Source: an uncultured Oscillospiraceae bacterium (lineage in GTDB: Bacteria > Bacillota > Clostridia > Oscillospirales > Oscillospiraceae). From it: a stretch of 14,269 nucleotides of DNA. Within the stretch, counting starts at the first letter, position 1; each line of letters opens with the position of its first letter. Shown piece after piece: positions 13,235 through 14,269 of the stretch. The stretch spans positions 1 to 14,269 of the forward strand of contig CAKUOS010000051.1 of assembly GCA_934670025.1 (NCBI GenBank), in the 5' to 3' direction. The notes under the pieces were generated by a model. It saw only the letters and a program-made list of their open reading frames with translations, was not told where the DNA came from and made no database searches. Position numbers and translations under genes: made by a program.

Positions 13235-14269
13235 TCAGATCAACTCCGCAGCGGTCAGCATATTGTAAAGCATCTGCGCGATCTCGCAGCGCAGGATGGC
13301 TTTGGTGGGTTCAATGTTGAGGTCGCTCTGGTCGAGGATATTGACGGAGTAGCAGAACGCCATCGGTTCCTTTGCCCAGGATGCCACGCTGCGGTAGTCT
13401 CCGAACTGCGCCAGCATATCCTTTGTCGCAGCCGCGCCCATCGCAGTGTCCAGCCCGCAGAGCTTTGCCGCTCTTGCCACCATCGCGGCGGCCTCCTGCC
13501 GGGTGATGGTGCCGTCCGGGTTAAACTTGCCGCTGCCGACACCGTTGACAATTCCAGATGCATTTGCCGCGCCGATGTAGCCGGCGTACCACTTGCTGCT
13601 GGGAACGTCGGTAAAGGCTTTCGTGTCTTTCGCGGGCAGACCGAGCGCTCTTGTGACGATGGCGGCAAATTCCGCGCGGGTCATGGTCTTATTCGGCGCG
13701 AAAACGTCTTTGCTCATGCCGTTGATGATGCCGCGGGACGCGAGGGCTTCAATGGCAGTTTTGTTGGCATGGTTTTTCACGTCCGAGAACGTTGTGCCGG
13801 GCGCGGACACGCCGGGGACATTGACCGACGGATCTGCTTTGCTCTTATTGATGTTGGTGTTGGGCTTGGAGGTGTTTTTGGTCACGTCGCCCATGCGGTA
13901 GAGACTGTTTTTGCCGTTTTCCGCGCGGTCGATGGCGACGAGCGCGTAGAAACCCTGTTCGGCAGACATCTGGTTATTGCCGTCCGAACCGTCAAGGACG
14001 TGGGTAAAGCCGCCGTTCGATTGACGGAAGGAGAGAAGATTTTCTACAAGACCGTGACCGTTCTTTACAAAGCGGGAATCGTCAAGGCTGATGCCCAGCT
14101 CGCAGAGTGCGACGATGACCTGTGCTACAGATTCCACGTTTGTCGTGCCCCACGACGCAAAGCCGCCCTTGCTGTCCTGATTCCTGGAGAGCCAGGAGAG
14201 AGCGCTGTCCGTCGCGGTCTTGACGGCTTTCTGATCCTGATATTTTGCAAGCGCCTGCAATGCCATTGC
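13235..14269 (-). CDS. Surface protein with alpha/alpha-toroid (prenyltransferase/squalene-cyclase-like) repeats and three SLH domains, 5' partial
   Basis: The frame continues past the window's right edge, so the N-terminus is missing; 344 residues are visible. The first ~135 resemble terpenoid-cyclase/prenyltransferase-type helical repeats (ALSWLSRNQDSKGGFASWG, VAQVIVALCELG, LLSFRQSNGGFTH, EQGFYALVAI). A Lys/Asn/Pro linker follows, then three SLH motifs starting at TFSDVKNHANKTAIEALA, AFTDVPSSKWYAGYIGAA and a divergent YRSVASWAKEPMAFCYS. SLH domains tether proteins to the cell wall. This toroid fold also forms the N-terminal half of intrinsic factor/transcobalamin, and the next gene encodes the other half (DUF4430). 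The ATG at 14266 lies inside a helical repeat and is not the real start. Confidence 0.82.
   Translation of the reverse strand, partial: AMALQALAKYQDQKAVKTATDSALSWLSRNQDSKGGFASWGTTNVESVAQVIVALCELGISLDDSRFVKNGHGLVENLLSFRQSNGGFTHVLDGSDGNNQMSAEQGFYALVAIDRAENGKNSLYRMGDVTKNTSKPNTNINKSKADPSVNVPGVSAPGTTFSDVKNHANKTAIEALASRGIINGMSKDVFAPNKTMTRAEFAAIVTRALGLPAKDTKAFTDVPSSKWYAGYIGAANASGIVNGVGSGKFNPDGTITRQEAAAMVARAAKLCGLDTAMGAAATKDMLAQFGDYRSVASWAKEPMAFCYSVNILDQSDLNIEPTKAILRCEIAQMLYNMLTAAELI

Overview
The window looks like a chromosomal segment of a GC-rich Clostridia-type Bacillota (Firmicutes), most like an Oscillospirales or other gut anaerobe. The signs are strong AGGAGG-type ribosome sites, an ECF vitamin transporter with an SLH surface protein, a DUF3793 gene beside a flavodoxin, and intergenic gaps packed with short hairpin repeats. 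No rRNA, tRNA, IS transposase, prophage gene or CRISPR array was seen. The taxon is inferred from style only.

Layout. 1-3011 (+): the end of phnD, then phnC and two phnE genes, forming a complete PhnD-C-E-E type ABC importer for a phosphorus compound. 3012-3652: a gene-free gap filled with interspersed repeats (families A, B and C). 3653-6141 (+): a metallophosphatase/5'-nucleotidase without a signal peptide, then an unrecognised P-loop protein, closed by a terminator. 6184-6863 (+): a palindromic operator and an ATC-hydrolase-family gene. 6864-7372: a second repeat cluster. 7373-8403 (-): a two-gene operon, DUF3793 protein then flavodoxin, driven by a consensus-like promoter (TTGACA-N17-TATGAT) with two copies of the same operator seen at 6184. 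8637-8836: another A repeat and a hairpin pair. 8883-14269 (-): a tightly coupled operon running from a partial alpha/alpha-toroid plus SLH protein, through a membrane-anchored DUF4430 protein and EcfT, to one polypeptide that fuses two EcfA ATPases to a membrane S component.

How they work together. (1) The phn genes import a phosphonate-like or phosphoester-like compound. No C-P lyase or phosphonatase gene is present here, and the next genes are a cytoplasmic-looking nucleotidase and a kinase-like P-loop protein. (2) Three matching palindromes (RGTTAGA-N4-TMTAACY) suggest one repressor, plausibly a DtxR-type metal sensor, controlling both the flavodoxin operon and the ATC-hydrolase-family gene. 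(3) The last operon splits the two domains of animal intrinsic factor/transcobalamin (helical toroid and DUF4430) into two surface proteins next to an ECF importer, which suggests corrinoid capture and import.

The gaps hold modular repeats whose hairpins change by compensatory base pairs between copies. Some copies appear to serve as transcription terminators.
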